Shown in pieces: positions 37,273 through 46,900 of a DNA stretch of 64,000 nucleotides. A program made the position numbers and the translations under genes. Source of the DNA: Gemmatimonadota bacterium (GTDB lineage: Bacteria > Gemmatimonadota > Gemmatimonadetes > Gemmatimonadales > Gemmatimonadaceae); contig PLCA01000009.1 of assembly GCA_003134685.1 (NCBI GenBank), forward strand, positions 1 through 64,000. The letters run 5' to 3'. Below the pieces are notes generated by a model. The model had not been told where the DNA came from. It was given only the letters and a program-made list of their open reading frames with translations, and ran no database searches. The stretch's first letter is position 1. Each line of letters starts with the position of its first letter.

Positions 37273-39408
37273 ATGATCTCGACAATCTTCTCTACTATAA
37301 GCGGCGGACTCACCGGCTCCAGCATCTCGATGCTGATGCTGCTGGCGAAGGCGACGCTCATTCTTCTGGTCGCACTCGGAATCACGCTCGCCATGCAGCG
37401 CACTTCGGCTGGTGCGCGACACCTGGTGTGGCTCGTGACGCTCGCGGCGCTGCTGCTCGTGCCGGCGCTCACCGCGTGGGGGCCGATTCCAATCAGAGTT
37501 CTGCCGCCGACATCCAAGTCGGCGCCGGCTGGAGCACCGTCAAATCCCGCGGCAGTCTCGACCAACCGTGCTGGCAAAATCGACAAGGAGGGCGTTACCA
37601 CGCCCGTCGGTTCAGAGAGCGAGGCTGCACCAGCGACCTCGTTCGGGGCTGAGATCACCGGCTCGCCGGTGCTGAGTGGCCTTTCCATCGTATTCCTCAT
37701 CTGGGCAGCTGTTCTTCTCGCGATCGCCGTTTCGCTCGGCTACGCGACGTTGATGGTTCACCGGATCGTGAATCGCGCCCGTGCGCTCGACACCGAAGAC
37801 TGGCTCACGCCACTCTTCGAAGTGTCGGACAGGCTGGCGCTCGACGAGCCGCCGAGACTGCTTCGCAGTGAAGACGCGAAGATGCCGTTCGCATGCGGGG
37901 TTTTCAAAGCCACCATCGTTCTGCCAGCGGAGTGCGACTCGTGGTCGCTCGACCGCCGGCGCGCGGTGCTGCTCCACGAGCTGGCGCACGTCCGTCGTCA
38001 CGATCTCGTCGGACACACGCTCGGCCGCCTGGCCTGCGCTGTCTACTGGTTTCATCCGCTCGTCTGGACCGCCGCGAAACGGCTACGCTCCGAGAGCGAG
38101 CGGGCGTGCGACGATCTCGCACTCGCCTGCGGCGCGCGCGCGACCGATTACGCCGAACATCTGCTGGATATCGTCACGAGCGTGAGACGCGATGCGACGC
38201 CATCCGTTGCGCTCGCGATGGCGCGGCGCAAGGAGTTCGAGGGACGCATGCTCGCGATCCTGGACCCGGAGCTTCGCCACTCGAGCCCGAGCCGCAAGCA
38301 ATCGGCGGCGCTGATCGGATCTCTCGCGCTCATCTCTATAGTCGTGGGTGCCGCGGCGCCGTTGCCGCGCGCATCAGCTGCAACCCAGTCGCCCAGGGTG
38401 TCCGCACAGGGAGAGCGCACGCAGGGAATCGAGCTGCTGAATTCGCAGAAGTCGGACGTGAAGGGATATCCCGATTCGCGTGAGATCATTGACGGCTCGA
38501 AGATCCATCAGAAGACCGAGACGGTGATGAATCAGAACACGCAGACGATTACAAACACGCAGACGAGCAGTCGAATCCAACAAAACTTCGGAAAGATCGT
38601 CGACCAGGCGGTTCAGCTAGGTACCTCGGCCGCGTCCAGCGCGCTCATCCAATTGGTGCGCCAAGGCGGTGGGAAGGCCGGCAAGGACAGCGATGAGCGT
38701 CCGGCTCTTCTCGCAAAAATCCTCGCGACCGATACGAGCTCCAGCTTGCGAAGAATCGCCGCGTGGGGCCTGGCCGAATACGCGGACACACAGATCGCGG
38801 CGGACGCTCTCGCCAACGCGCTTCGCCACGATGCCGATCCCACCGTAAGGGAGATGGCTGCGTGGGCGTTGGCGGAAGGCGATCACAGGTCGATTGCGGT
38901 GGAAGCATTGTCTGCGGCGCTGCGGACGGATGCCAACACCCAGGTTCGCGCGACAGCAGCATGGGCGCTCGGCAACGTCGGCGACCGGTCGTCGGCAGAT
39001 GCGCTCTCCGTGGCGCTGTCCGACGCGAGTCCGGAGGTTCGGAAGCGCGCTTTGTGGGCGCTCGGCAACTCGGACCTGAAGCAGGCGCCACCCAAGGTCA
39101 TCGCGATGTTGACCGAGAAGGATCCCGAGTTGCGCGAGCTGGCGGCGTGGGTGCTGTACGAGATCGAGGATCCCGCTTCCATACCTGCGCTTGAAGCGGC
39201 CCTCGCGCGCGAGCCGGACAAGGAGCTGCAGATCGATTACATCCGCGCGCTTGCCGCGGTCGGAGAAAAGTCCGTGGACGCGCTCAAGGGATTGCTCGAG
39301 TCCAAGGACCCGGAGATCAGAACCATCGCGGTAAAGGCGCTGGCGGGCGGAAACGCCACCGGTCCATGGCCTCGGCCCTGGCCCGAGCCGCGCCCGTTTC
39401 CGAATTGA
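37273..39408 (+). CDS. M56 (BlaR1-type) receptor peptidase with HEAT-repeat sensor and Trp/Pro tail
   Basis: 711 residues. Transmembrane helices near 15-35, 40-60 and 135-157; the zinc site LLHELAHVRRHD near residue 234, followed by VYWFHPLVWTAAKRLRSESERACDD; a fourth helix near 345-362. The outer part lacks a penicillin-binding domain. Residues about 380-470 are Gln/Thr-rich (NQNTQTITNTQTSSRIQQ) and 475-695 hold about seven HEAT repeats (RRIAAWGLAEYADTQIAADAL; REMAAWALAEGDHRSIAVEAL; RATAAWALGNVGDRSSADAL). The C-terminus is GPWPRPWPEPRPFPN, a tail repeated on the protein at 39511. It probably senses protein-protein contacts outside the membrane. Confidence 0.88.
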   Translation: MISTIFSTISGGLTGSSISMLMLLAKATLILLVALGITLAMQRTSAGARHLVWLVTLAALLLVPALTAWGPIPIRVLPPTSKSAPAGAPSNPAAVSTNRAGKIDKEGVTTPVGSESEAAPATSFGAEITGSPVLSGLSIVFLIWAAVLLAIAVSLGYATLMVHRIVNRARALDTEDWLTPLFEVSDRLALDEPPRLLRSEDAKMPFACGVFKATIVLPAECDSWSLDRRRAVLLHELAHVRRHDLVGHTLGRLACAVYWFHPLVWTAAKRLRSESERACDDLALACGARATDYAEHLLDIVTSVRRDATPSVALAMARRKEFEGRMLAILDPELRHSSPSRKQSAALIGSLALISIVVGAAAPLPRASAATQSPRVSAQGERTQGIELLNSQKSDVKGYPDSREIIDGSKIHQKTETVMNQNTQTITNTQTSSRIQQNFGKIVDQAVQLGTSAASSALIQLVRQGGGKAGKDSDERPALLAKILATDTSSSLRRIAAWGLAEYADTQIAADALANALRHDADPTVREMAAWALAEGDHRSIAVEALSAALRTDANTQVRATAAWALGNVGDRSSADALSVALSDASPEVRKRALWALGNSDLKQAPPKVIAMLTEKDPELRELAAWVLYEIEDPASIPALEAALAREPDKELQIDYIRALAAVGEKSVDALKGLLESKDPEIRTIAVKALAGGNATGPWPRPWPEPRPFPN

Positions 39409-39414
39409 GATTCG

Positions 39415-39446
39415 GAGAGGGCGCTGGGGAAAGCGCCCTCTCTTTT
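39415..39446 (+). terminator. Rho-independent terminator after the HEAT-M56 gene
   Basis: An 11-bp perfect stem GAGAGGGCGCT / AGCGCCCTCTC with a 6-base loop, followed by TTTT. It separates the BlaI-M56 transcript from the next gene, which has its own operator. Confidence 0.85.
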
Positions 39447-39456
39447 GAACCTTAGT

Positions 39457-39470
39457 GCTGATTTTTCAAC
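39457..39470 (+). promoter_or_regulatory. Third copy of the BlaI-2 operator motif
   Basis: GCTGATTTTTCAAC matches the GYTGA-N4-TCARC dyads at 36760 and 36781. It lies 41 bp before the HEAT gene start, after a terminator, so it probably puts the 39511-41459 unit under the same repressor as the HEAT-M56 receptor. Confidence 0.6.
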
Positions 39471-39510
39471 CTACCCCGCACGATAGGCGGGCACCATGAA
39501 CGGAGTAATC

Positions 39511-40941
39511 ATGCAGCGAGTACTTGGATTGGCCATAGCGACATTTGCCTTCTCTTCACTGAGCGGCGTGCCCGCTGTTGCCAACAGCGCGACAACCGGC
39601 GACGCAAACGCGTTCGCTCAGGTGCGTACTCAACATTTCGTGCGCGTGTTCGATCAAGGCCGTCACCACGGTACGCCGATCGATGTCGCCGCGTTGCTGA
39701 CCGCCGCGCGGGGTGCGCCGCCGGCAATCTGTCTCCTCGCATCCCAGGCTGTTCGCGGCTGGGGATGGGGCGGGGGGAGCGACGCGCCTGCTACTCCGCT
39801 CTCACCCGCAAGCGTATCGACGGGCAATGATGACTATGAGGCGGACGCGATGCCGGCTGCGGACATTCAACGTCTGCTGGTGGGACTATCGTCTGATGAC
39901 GCGTGCGTCCGTGAGCTGTCAGTTCGCCTCATTGGAACGCAAAAGGCCGAGTCGGTGGGCGGCGAGCTGGTGACCCGGCTTGGCTCGAGCGATCCGGCGC
40001 TGCGGTCAGTCGCCGCGCTCGGGCTCGGACTTGTCGGGGCAGAGAACGCCGTCGATCCACTAATTCGCACTCTCCGCGATCCTTCTATCGATGTCCGCGC
40101 CAACTCAGCGTGGGCACTCGGGCGGATCGAGAACGGCCGCTCCTTGAAATCGCTCGTCGGTCTTTTCGGTGACGATGCGGAGAAGGTGCGCCTGGCTGCC
40201 GTGGGAGCCGTTGGGCACATGGACTCGACGAGTAGTGTTCCCCTCCTGATTCGTGTCGTGCGGCAGGACAACTCGCCGGCAGTCCGCAGGGTCGCAGCGT
40301 GGGCGCTCGGAAATCTCGAGGCACGCGAGGCGGTCGACGCGCTGAGCGAAACTCTGGCTCACGATACGGACGCGCGAGTGCGTGAGATGAGCGCATGGGC
40401 GCTCGGAAACATCGAGGACCGGCGTGGCGTTGCAGCGCTGGCGGCGGCGATCCGTGGTGACGCCGAAGATCGTGTGCGTGAAACGGCGGTGTGGGGTCTC
40501 GGAAACATCGGCGACCATTCTTCGATCGATATCCTCGGTGTCGCCACGGCTGACCGCAGCGTGAACGTGCGCGGCACGGCGGCGTGGGCGATCGGCCAGA
40601 TGGATGAGAATGGGACGAAAGCACCGGCCGGATTGCTCCGACTATTGAGCGACGAAAGCGCCGACACGCGTCTCAAGGCAGCGTGGGCTCTTGGCCAGAT
40701 CGAAGATTCCGGCGCACTGCCCGCCATCCGCGACGCGCTCAAGGCGGAGAAGAACGATCACGTTCGCCGCGGACTCATTCGCGCGCTGATGAAATCAGGG
40801 GAGAGCTCGCAGACGACGCTCACTCAGCTTCTCAGCTCGAGCGATCCCCAGATCCGCGAGGCGGCGGTACGCGGAATCGCGGGCGCGCGCTCATTCGACC
40901 CGTGGCCGTGGCCCTGGCCGCGTCCGCGTCCATTCCCGTGA
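39511..40941 (+). CDS. Secreted HEAT-repeat protein with Trp/Pro C-terminal tail
   Basis: 476 residues from the ATG at 39511, which has GGAG 5 bp upstream; ATG 39496 in frame is an alternative. Signal peptide MQRVLGLAIATFAFSSLSGVPAVA. After a linker with a Trp/Gly-rich patch (WGWGGGSD) there are about ten HEAT repeats from residue 125 to 455, with the pattern VRRVAAWALGNLEAREAVDAL and VREMSAWALGNIEDRRGVAAL, very close to those of the upstream M56 protein. It ends DPWPWPWPRPRPFP. The shared tail, repeat type and operator imply it is a dedicated periplasmic partner or antagonist of the HEAT-M56 receptor. No enzyme motif. Confidence 0.82.
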   Translation: MQRVLGLAIATFAFSSLSGVPAVANSATTGDANAFAQVRTQHFVRVFDQGRHHGTPIDVAALLTAARGAPPAICLLASQAVRGWGWGGGSDAPATPLSPASVSTGNDDYEADAMPAADIQRLLVGLSSDDACVRELSVRLIGTQKAESVGGELVTRLGSSDPALRSVAALGLGLVGAENAVDPLIRTLRDPSIDVRANSAWALGRIENGRSLKSLVGLFGDDAEKVRLAAVGAVGHMDSTSSVPLLIRVVRQDNSPAVRRVAAWALGNLEAREAVDALSETLAHDTDARVREMSAWALGNIEDRRGVAALAAAIRGDAEDRVRETAVWGLGNIGDHSSIDILGVATADRSVNVRGTAAWAIGQMDENGTKAPAGLLRLLSDESADTRLKAAWALGQIEDSGALPAIRDALKAEKNDHVRRGLIRALMKSGESSQTTLTQLLSSSDPQIREAAVRGIAGARSFDPWPWPWPRPRPFP

Positions 40942-40949
40942 GGTCGAGT

Positions 40950-41459
40950 ATGTCAAACCTTGAATTCAAAACTCAACGGCGCGACCGGCATACGAACCTG
41001 GCCGGTCGCTCGTGGATCCTGATGGTGCTCGTGGTGATGGCGGCGTGTTCCGGGGAGACTCCTGTAACGCCCCGGCCTGGGCCGCAAGTGTCCGCGCAAG
41101 CAGCGCAGGAACAGAACTACTCGTTCTCGATCTCTCCGGCGGATCGTACGGTGCGCGTCCGATTCACTTGTGTTCGGTCCGATGGCATCGAATCCGTGAG
41201 CTCGTTCATGCAGCGGATGTTCGCGAGTGCAGATTCGGCGGGCGCGACGAGGCTGGTGCTCGATCTTCGGTCTACGCGGGGCGGGGATGCGTTCCTGGTT
41301 GTTCCGCTGTTGAAGGGCGTTCTCGCGCGGGAGCGCTTCGCTCAGCCCGGCGGACTCGTAGTGATCGTCGGCCCGGAGAGCTTTTCTCCGGGTCAAAGCG
41401 CCGCGTCAATGTTGCAGCGGTACGCGAATCCCGTTTTCGTAGGAGAGTCGATTTTTTGA
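40950..41459 (+). CDS. S41-peptidase-like lipoprotein, C-terminally truncated
   Basis: 169 residues from the ATG at 40950 (GAGG 9 bp upstream, 8 bp after the HEAT gene). Lipobox VVMAAC near residue 33. The mature part has the C-terminal protease-domain pattern of S41 tail-specific proteases: RLVLDLRSTRGGDAFLVVPL and VVIVGPESFSPGQSAASM (candidate nucleophile Ser region), but it ends at VGESIF where the family normally continues with a GEPTGG-like strand. The stop follows a T6 run (41453-41458). It may be a natural minimal domain, a truncation or a frameshift; I see no continuation in either other frame. Confidence 0.6.
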   Translation: MSNLEFKTQRRDRHTNLAGRSWILMVLVVMAACSGETPVTPRPGPQVSAQAAQEQNYSFSISPADRTVRVRFTCVRSDGIESVSSFMQRMFASADSAGATRLVLDLRSTRGGDAFLVVPLLKGVLARERFAQPGGLVVIVGPESFSPGQSAASMLQRYANPVFVGESIF

Positions 41460-41515
41460 TTGCGTAAAACGACCGCCACCATGATATTCGAGCCCTCTCT
41501 TCGGAGACAGTCCCC

Positions 41516-42640
41516 ATGGTGGCTGAGACTCCTCGCGCGCGTATTGCAGCCGACCGTATCACGACCGGTCGCCGGTTGTCATCCTCGCTACGCCTCACTG
41601 GCGTTGCAGCTTCGTTTGCCGTAGCGCTCCTGACTGGCGTCGCGGGCGCACAGACTTCGGGCTCGGCGAAAAGCGCAGACGTCCCTGCGTTCTTTCAGTC
41701 CCAGGATCCAATCGAGGTCACGCTCACCACCAACATCGGAAAGATTCGCGGGGACAAAAGCGACAATTCCCCGTGGCATCCGGCCACTCTTTCCTACAAG
41801 ACCACAGATGGCAATCTCGTCACCGTTCCCCTCAAGGCCCATACGCGCGGCATCTGGCGTCTGAAGATGTGCGAATTCCCGCCTCTCCGTCTCAACTTCA
41901 GTGGACAGACATCGAAGGGGACGATCTTCGCGAAGCTCGATAAGCCCAAGCTTGTCAACTACTGCCATGACATGGACACGTACGAGCAATACATCCTTCA
42001 GGAGTACCAGCTGTACCGCATCTACCAGCTGCTCACTCCGGTGACTCACAGGGCGCGGCTGCTCAAGATTGTCTACGCGGACAGCGCCGACGGAAAAGTG
42101 CGCGCTCGGCGATACGGCTTCATCTTGGAGGAACCGAGTGCCGTCGCCGCCCGTTTGGGCGGAAAGATGATGGTGCAAAAGGGGGCTCGGCCCGGAGACC
42201 TGGACAGTTTTCAGGACGCCTTGTTTGGGGTGTTCGAGTATTTCATCGGGAACACTGATTTTTCCGAAGCGGGGCTTCACAATGTCGAGCTCTTCTTCAA
42301 CAGCGACGGCGTAGTGATGCCCATCGCATACGACTTCGATTTCTCCGGAGCGGTGAACGCGCGTTACGCCACAGTGGATCCGAGCCTGAGTATTCCGAAC
42401 GTCCGGCAGCGTTTATTCCGGGGCTACTGCACCGATGCGGAGTCTTACGGGAAAGCGTTTGCCGTCTTCAACGAGAAGAAGCCGGAGATCTACGCGCTGT
42501 ACAATGATTCGATCGGCAAGCTGATGGACCGTGGCACCGTTAAAGAAACCCTCCGCTATTTCGACGAGTTCTACGACACCATCAACAACCAGCGCGCGGC
42601 GAAGAGATCGATAATCGACTCCTGTATCGGACGTAACTGA
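41516..42640 (+). CDS. Secreted CotH-kinase-like protein
   Basis: 374 residues. A signal-anchor stretch near residues 27-45 (LTGVAASFAVALLTGVAGA) is followed by a CotH-like core: VPLKAHTRGIWRLKMCEFPPLRLNF, RRYGFILEEPSAVAARLGGKMM, the catalytic-like FEYFIGNTDFSEAGLHNVELF, and the metal-site-like VMPIAYDFDFSGAVNARYA. CotH proteins are atypical secreted kinases in Bacillus spores; here the kinase fold is inferred from these motifs. GGAG lies 13 bp before the ATG. It has the same orientation as the HEAT unit, 56 bp downstream. Confidence 0.7.
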   Translation: MVAETPRARIAADRITTGRRLSSSLRLTGVAASFAVALLTGVAGAQTSGSAKSADVPAFFQSQDPIEVTLTTNIGKIRGDKSDNSPWHPATLSYKTTDGNLVTVPLKAHTRGIWRLKMCEFPPLRLNFSGQTSKGTIFAKLDKPKLVNYCHDMDTYEQYILQEYQLYRIYQLLTPVTHRARLLKIVYADSADGKVRARRYGFILEEPSAVAARLGGKMMVQKGARPGDLDSFQDALFGVFEYFIGNTDFSEAGLHNVELFFNSDGVVMPIAYDFDFSGAVNARYATVDPSLSIPNVRQRLFRGYCTDAESYGKAFAVFNEKKPEIYALYNDSIGKLMDRGTVKETLRYFDEFYDTINNQRAAKRSIIDSCIGRN

Positions 42641-42742
42641 GGACGCCTTCGTCAACGGAATCCTCAGCCGTCGCGTACTCATCTAGGAAGCCGGACAAGA
42701 GGGCGAGGGCAGGGTCCGAGCCACAAATCCCGGGACGGGCGC

Positions 42743-43882
42743 TTGCTCGGATCTCACCAGCGGTCAGCAAATCTTCGATCATTACTCGCGCGATACGCGT
42801 TGGCGCTTCTGGTCACCGCGCTCGCGCTCGGCGCGACCCTGATTGTGCGGCGCGACGGGCCCACACCGGCTTTTCTCTTTTTTGTGCCGGCGGTCGCGAT
42901 TTCGGCGTGGTACGGTGGGCCCGGCCCCGCCACATTGGCGACCGGCCTATCGCTCCTGCTGATCGATCTGAACTTTCTTGCGCCCGGCGGCTCGCTGCTG
43001 ATCGACCGCATCGAAGCCCTCGAGATCATCGCCTTCGTCATCGTCGCGGCCACGATTACGACGACGATGGGGGCGTTGCATCGCGCGCTGGCGCTGGCCG
43101 AATCGCGGGCGGCGGAGCTCAAGGGTCTCAACGAACAAGTGGGCCGCAGCTACGACGCCGAGCGCGAGAAACGCCATGTCGCGGAGCTGCTGGCACAGGC
43201 GCGTGAGGAAGTGCTCGGTGTCGTCGCGCACGATCTGCGCAATCCGCTCAGCACCATCATCACCAGCACCGACATGCTGCTCCAGGAAAATCTCGAGCCC
43301 GCGCGGCGAACGGAATTGCTGGAGGTCGCGCTCCGAAATGGCAGGCAGATGAACCGGCTCATCGGCGATCTGCTCGACACCGTGCGCATGCATGCTGGCA
43401 AGTTCACGCTCGACCTCGAGGACGTGGCGGTGGTCACGATCTTCCGTCAGGCGGAGGAAATGTTGAGGCCGATCGCGGAAAAGCGAGCGATATTCCTTGA
43501 TGCGGTTCCGCCGGATGATGGGGTCACCGTTCGCGCGGACCCCTTCCGTGTTTCGCAGATCCTCGGAAACATCGTGGGCAATGCGATCAAATTCACGCCG
43601 GAGCAGGGGAGTGTGACGATACGCGCGGTCGCCAACGGCAATCACGTGGCGATTCACGTTACCGACTCAGGCCCCGGGATCGCGCAAGCGGACATCGAGC
43701 ACCTCTTCGACGATTTCTGGCAGGCACGCCGCAACGATCACCGCGGAGTGGGCCTCGGGCTGGCGATCGCGAAGGGTGTCGTCGAAGCGCACGGGGGAAT
43801 GATCTGGTGCGACAGCGCGGTCGGTCGCGGCAGCACGTTCTCTTTCACGTTGCCCCGGGTAGAGACAGACGGCTCTGGCTGA
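42743..43882 (+). CDS. Sensor histidine kinase (DUF4118 N-terminus)
   Basis: 379 residues from a TTG (42743); the true start is uncertain. The KdpD-like DUF4118 membrane module has helices near 15-33, 40-55, 60-80 and 88-110. A coiled coil follows, then the H-box VLGVVAHDLRNPLS with the phospho-His near residue 166, the N-box ILGNIVGNAIKFTPE near 275, G1 VTDSGPGIA near 308 and G2 GVGLGLAIAKGVV near 335. It autophosphorylates on His and passes phosphate to a partner regulator. No cognate regulator is adjacent; the receivers at 9-10 kb are unlinked candidates. Confidence 0.92.
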   Translation: MLGSHQRSANLRSLLARYALALLVTALALGATLIVRRDGPTPAFLFFVPAVAISAWYGGPGPATLATGLSLLLIDLNFLAPGGSLLIDRIEALEIIAFVIVAATITTTMGALHRALALAESRAAELKGLNEQVGRSYDAEREKRHVAELLAQAREEVLGVVAHDLRNPLSTIITSTDMLLQENLEPARRTELLEVALRNGRQMNRLIGDLLDTVRMHAGKFTLDLEDVAVVTIFRQAEEMLRPIAEKRAIFLDAVPPDDGVTVRADPFRVSQILGNIVGNAIKFTPEQGSVTIRAVANGNHVAIHVTDSGPGIAQADIEHLFDDFWQARRNDHRGVGLGLAIAKGVVEAHGGMIWCDSAVGRGSTFSFTLPRVETDGSG

Positions 43883-43982
43883 ACCCTCCGGCCTGATTTC
43901 ACCTTGTTCTTGTCGCAGTTGGCGTAGCGGAATGTCGGCGTCCGCTATCGCCAGCACCCGGTCGAAAGACTATCGTTTGCCC

Positions 43983-46900
43983 ATGCCAACGGATTTGATT
44001 CCTTCAAGCCGGCGAGCTTGGATTTTCCTGCTCGGTGCCGCCTTGATTGCCGCGACCACGGCCTGCCGACCCAAGCCGGCGTCCGTAGAAGAGCTTTACA
44101 CCACTCGCGTGCTCGGGCTCAGCTATCTCCAGCGAAACCAATTGCCGGAGGCCGAATCCGAATTCAAGAAACTCACCAGGCTCGCGCCCGATGATCCCCT
44201 CGGCTACGCGAGCCTTGGACTCACCTACTTGCAAGCCGGTCGCTATGCTGAGGCGGAGAAGCAGCTCCGCCGGGCGCGAGAGTTGGACCCGGTGAGCACC
44301 GAGGTGGGTCTTGCGCTGGCCAAGCTCTACTCGCTCACGGGACGTCCCGCGGACGCACGCGCGATGCTGGAGCGACTCCGCCGCGACACCACGGGCAATG
44401 CGCATGTGCTGTACGCGTTGGCGGAGCTCGAGGCCCAGCAATCCGATAGCGCTTCGGCCAAGAGGTACGAAGACCGATTGAGGGATGTGCTCGCGGTTGC
44501 GCCCGCAAATCTCGCCGTGCGACTCAAGCTCGTGGAGGCGCTCGCGCGACGCGGCGCGGCTGACAGCGTCGTGCAGCAACTCGAGGAAGTGCGGCGGATA
44601 CCCCCGGAGCCTCCAAAGGAGGCAAGGGTGTACCTGGACAGCACGATTCAGCTCCTGCGCGCGGGGAAGCTGGCGCAGGCGCGGACGACGCTCGACCGGT
44701 TCATCGACCTGATGAAGGTCACTACGCCGTATCAGGCGTCGCTGGACGACGTGAAATGGACGGACGGTCCGATCCCCGGCCGAGCTGTGCTCACCTTCGC
44801 GCCGAAGTCTTTCATCTCGATCCGCGGAGTGCGCGAACGGGCGACAGTCGATCTCGCGAAATTCGTCGACGCGACGGAGGACGCGGGTCTCGCGAGCGCG
44901 GAGACACGCGCGAGTGCTGGCACTGCGCCGGCGGGGCAGGTGGGACCGACCGCCCTTGCGACCGGAGATGTCGATGGCGACGGCACAGACGACCTGTTCG
45001 TCTCGTCGTGGTCGCCAGCACTGCGAAGGTCAGTTCCGCATCTCTATCGTGTTCAGGGCGGATTCGTCCGCGACGCGATCGACCGCTCGGGTATTTCTCT
45101 GCCCCAGGGCGCCGCGTACGCAACCTTTGCGGACTATGACAACGATGGCTGGCTGGATCTTTTCGTCATTGGTGGCGAGGGGCGCGGTCACCTGTTTCGG
45201 AATCGCGGCAACGGGACGTTCGTGGACGTGACGGCGAAAGCCGGAGTTGGCGATGTCAAAGGAGCGCGCAAGGCGCTGTTCGCCGATTTCGATCACGACG
45301 GCGATCTGGATCTCCTTCTCGTCGGACACGGTCCGCGCACTCTTTATCGCAACAATCTCGACGGTACCTTCACCGACGCGACAGTGAGCTTCGGCCTCGC
45401 CGGCACGGACGACGCGCGCGATGCAGTCTTCGGCGACTTCGACGGCGACGGGCGCATCGACATCTTCATCGCAAACGAGCACGGCAGTGACGTGCTCTTC
45501 CACAATGGGGGCGCGCAGCGCTTCAGCGACGTGACTGCTGCGAGTGGACTGGCAACGAGCGGCGGGTCGGGGGCCACCGCGGTGGGGGACTACAACAACG
45601 ACGGATTCCTCGATCTATTCGTCGCGAGGGCGAATGGCGGGGAGCCGACGCTCTGGCTGAACAAGGGAAACGGAACGTTCACTCGCGACGGCCGGTCGAG
45701 TGCCGCGATGCAGGCGCTCCGCTCCACGGCGGGATTGGCGGCGACGTTCGTGGATTACGATAACGACGGCTGGCTGGATCTCATCGTGGGCGGCGCACCA
45801 GTCTCGCGCGGGAGCGCATCGCCTGCGGAAGCAAGATCGGCGGGTGGAACGGGATCCGGAGCGCCGCTTCTCTTTCGGAACGACGGCACCGGAAAGTTTC
45901 TCGATCGGTCGACCTTGATTCCCGCTCCTGTGCGGGCGGCCGGAGCATCTGCGATCGCCGTCTCCGACGTCGATGACGATGGTGACGAAGATCTATTCCT
46001 GATCGATGGCTCCGGCGCTCCGCGTCTGCTCCGCAACGATCTTGGAAACAGCAACCTCGCCGTGAACGTGGAGCTCAAGGGGCTGCGCGACGGAAGCGGA
46101 AAAAACAATGCGTTTGGAATCGGGTCGAGGCTCGAGCTGCGAACGGGTGATATCTACCAGACCCGCGTAGCCACGGGTCGCGTGACACACTTTGGTCTGG
46201 GCTCGCACCTCAAGGCTGACGTACTCCGAATCGAGTGGCCGAACGGCGTGCCCCAGACCATCTACTTCCCGGGATCCGACCAGGAGGTGGTCGAGCGCGA
46301 AATGCTCAAGGGCTCGTGCGCGCTCGCGTATACCTGGGACGGGAAACGCTTCCGGTTCGTGACCGATGCGATGTGGCGGAGCGCCTTGGGCATGCCGCTC
46401 GGCCTCATGGGCGGGAACAGTGCCTTCGCTCCCGCGGGTGCGTCGCAGGAATACCTGCGCATTCCGGGCGATGCGCTCGCGCCACGCGACGGACGCTACG
46501 TGCTCCAGCTCACCGAGGAGCTTTGGGAGACGGCGTACGCCGACCAGGTCAAGCTGCTTGCCGTCGATCATCCCGATTCTGTTGACGTGTTCGTCGACGA
46601 GCGCTTCGTGCCTCCAGGCGCGGTGAATCTCCGGCTATTCCAGGTAGCGCGACGCGAGCCGCCGTTGTCCGCGATTGATGAGCGCGGACGGGATGTTCTG
46701 CCGGCGTTGCGCGCGAGCGACGATGTCTACGTCTCGAATTTCACGCCCACGAAGTACCAGGGAGTGGTCGAGCCGCACGATCTCACTCTGGATCTGGGAG
46801 CAGACGCGGGCAGTCCCGGCACTTCTCTGTTCCTGCGCGGCTGGATCTATCCCACCGACGCGAGCATCAACGTCGCGCTCTCGCAGCAATCTTCGATCAA

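Noticed and set aside
33931-39408. Beta-lactam-sensing BlaR1/BlaI circuits
   Set aside because: Neither M56 protein has a penicillin-binding domain and no beta-lactamase gene is nearby.
42641-42742. Terminator between the CotH-like gene and the histidine kinase (TGAGGA...TCCTCA)
   Set aside because: The stem is short with a long loop and there is no T-run after it.
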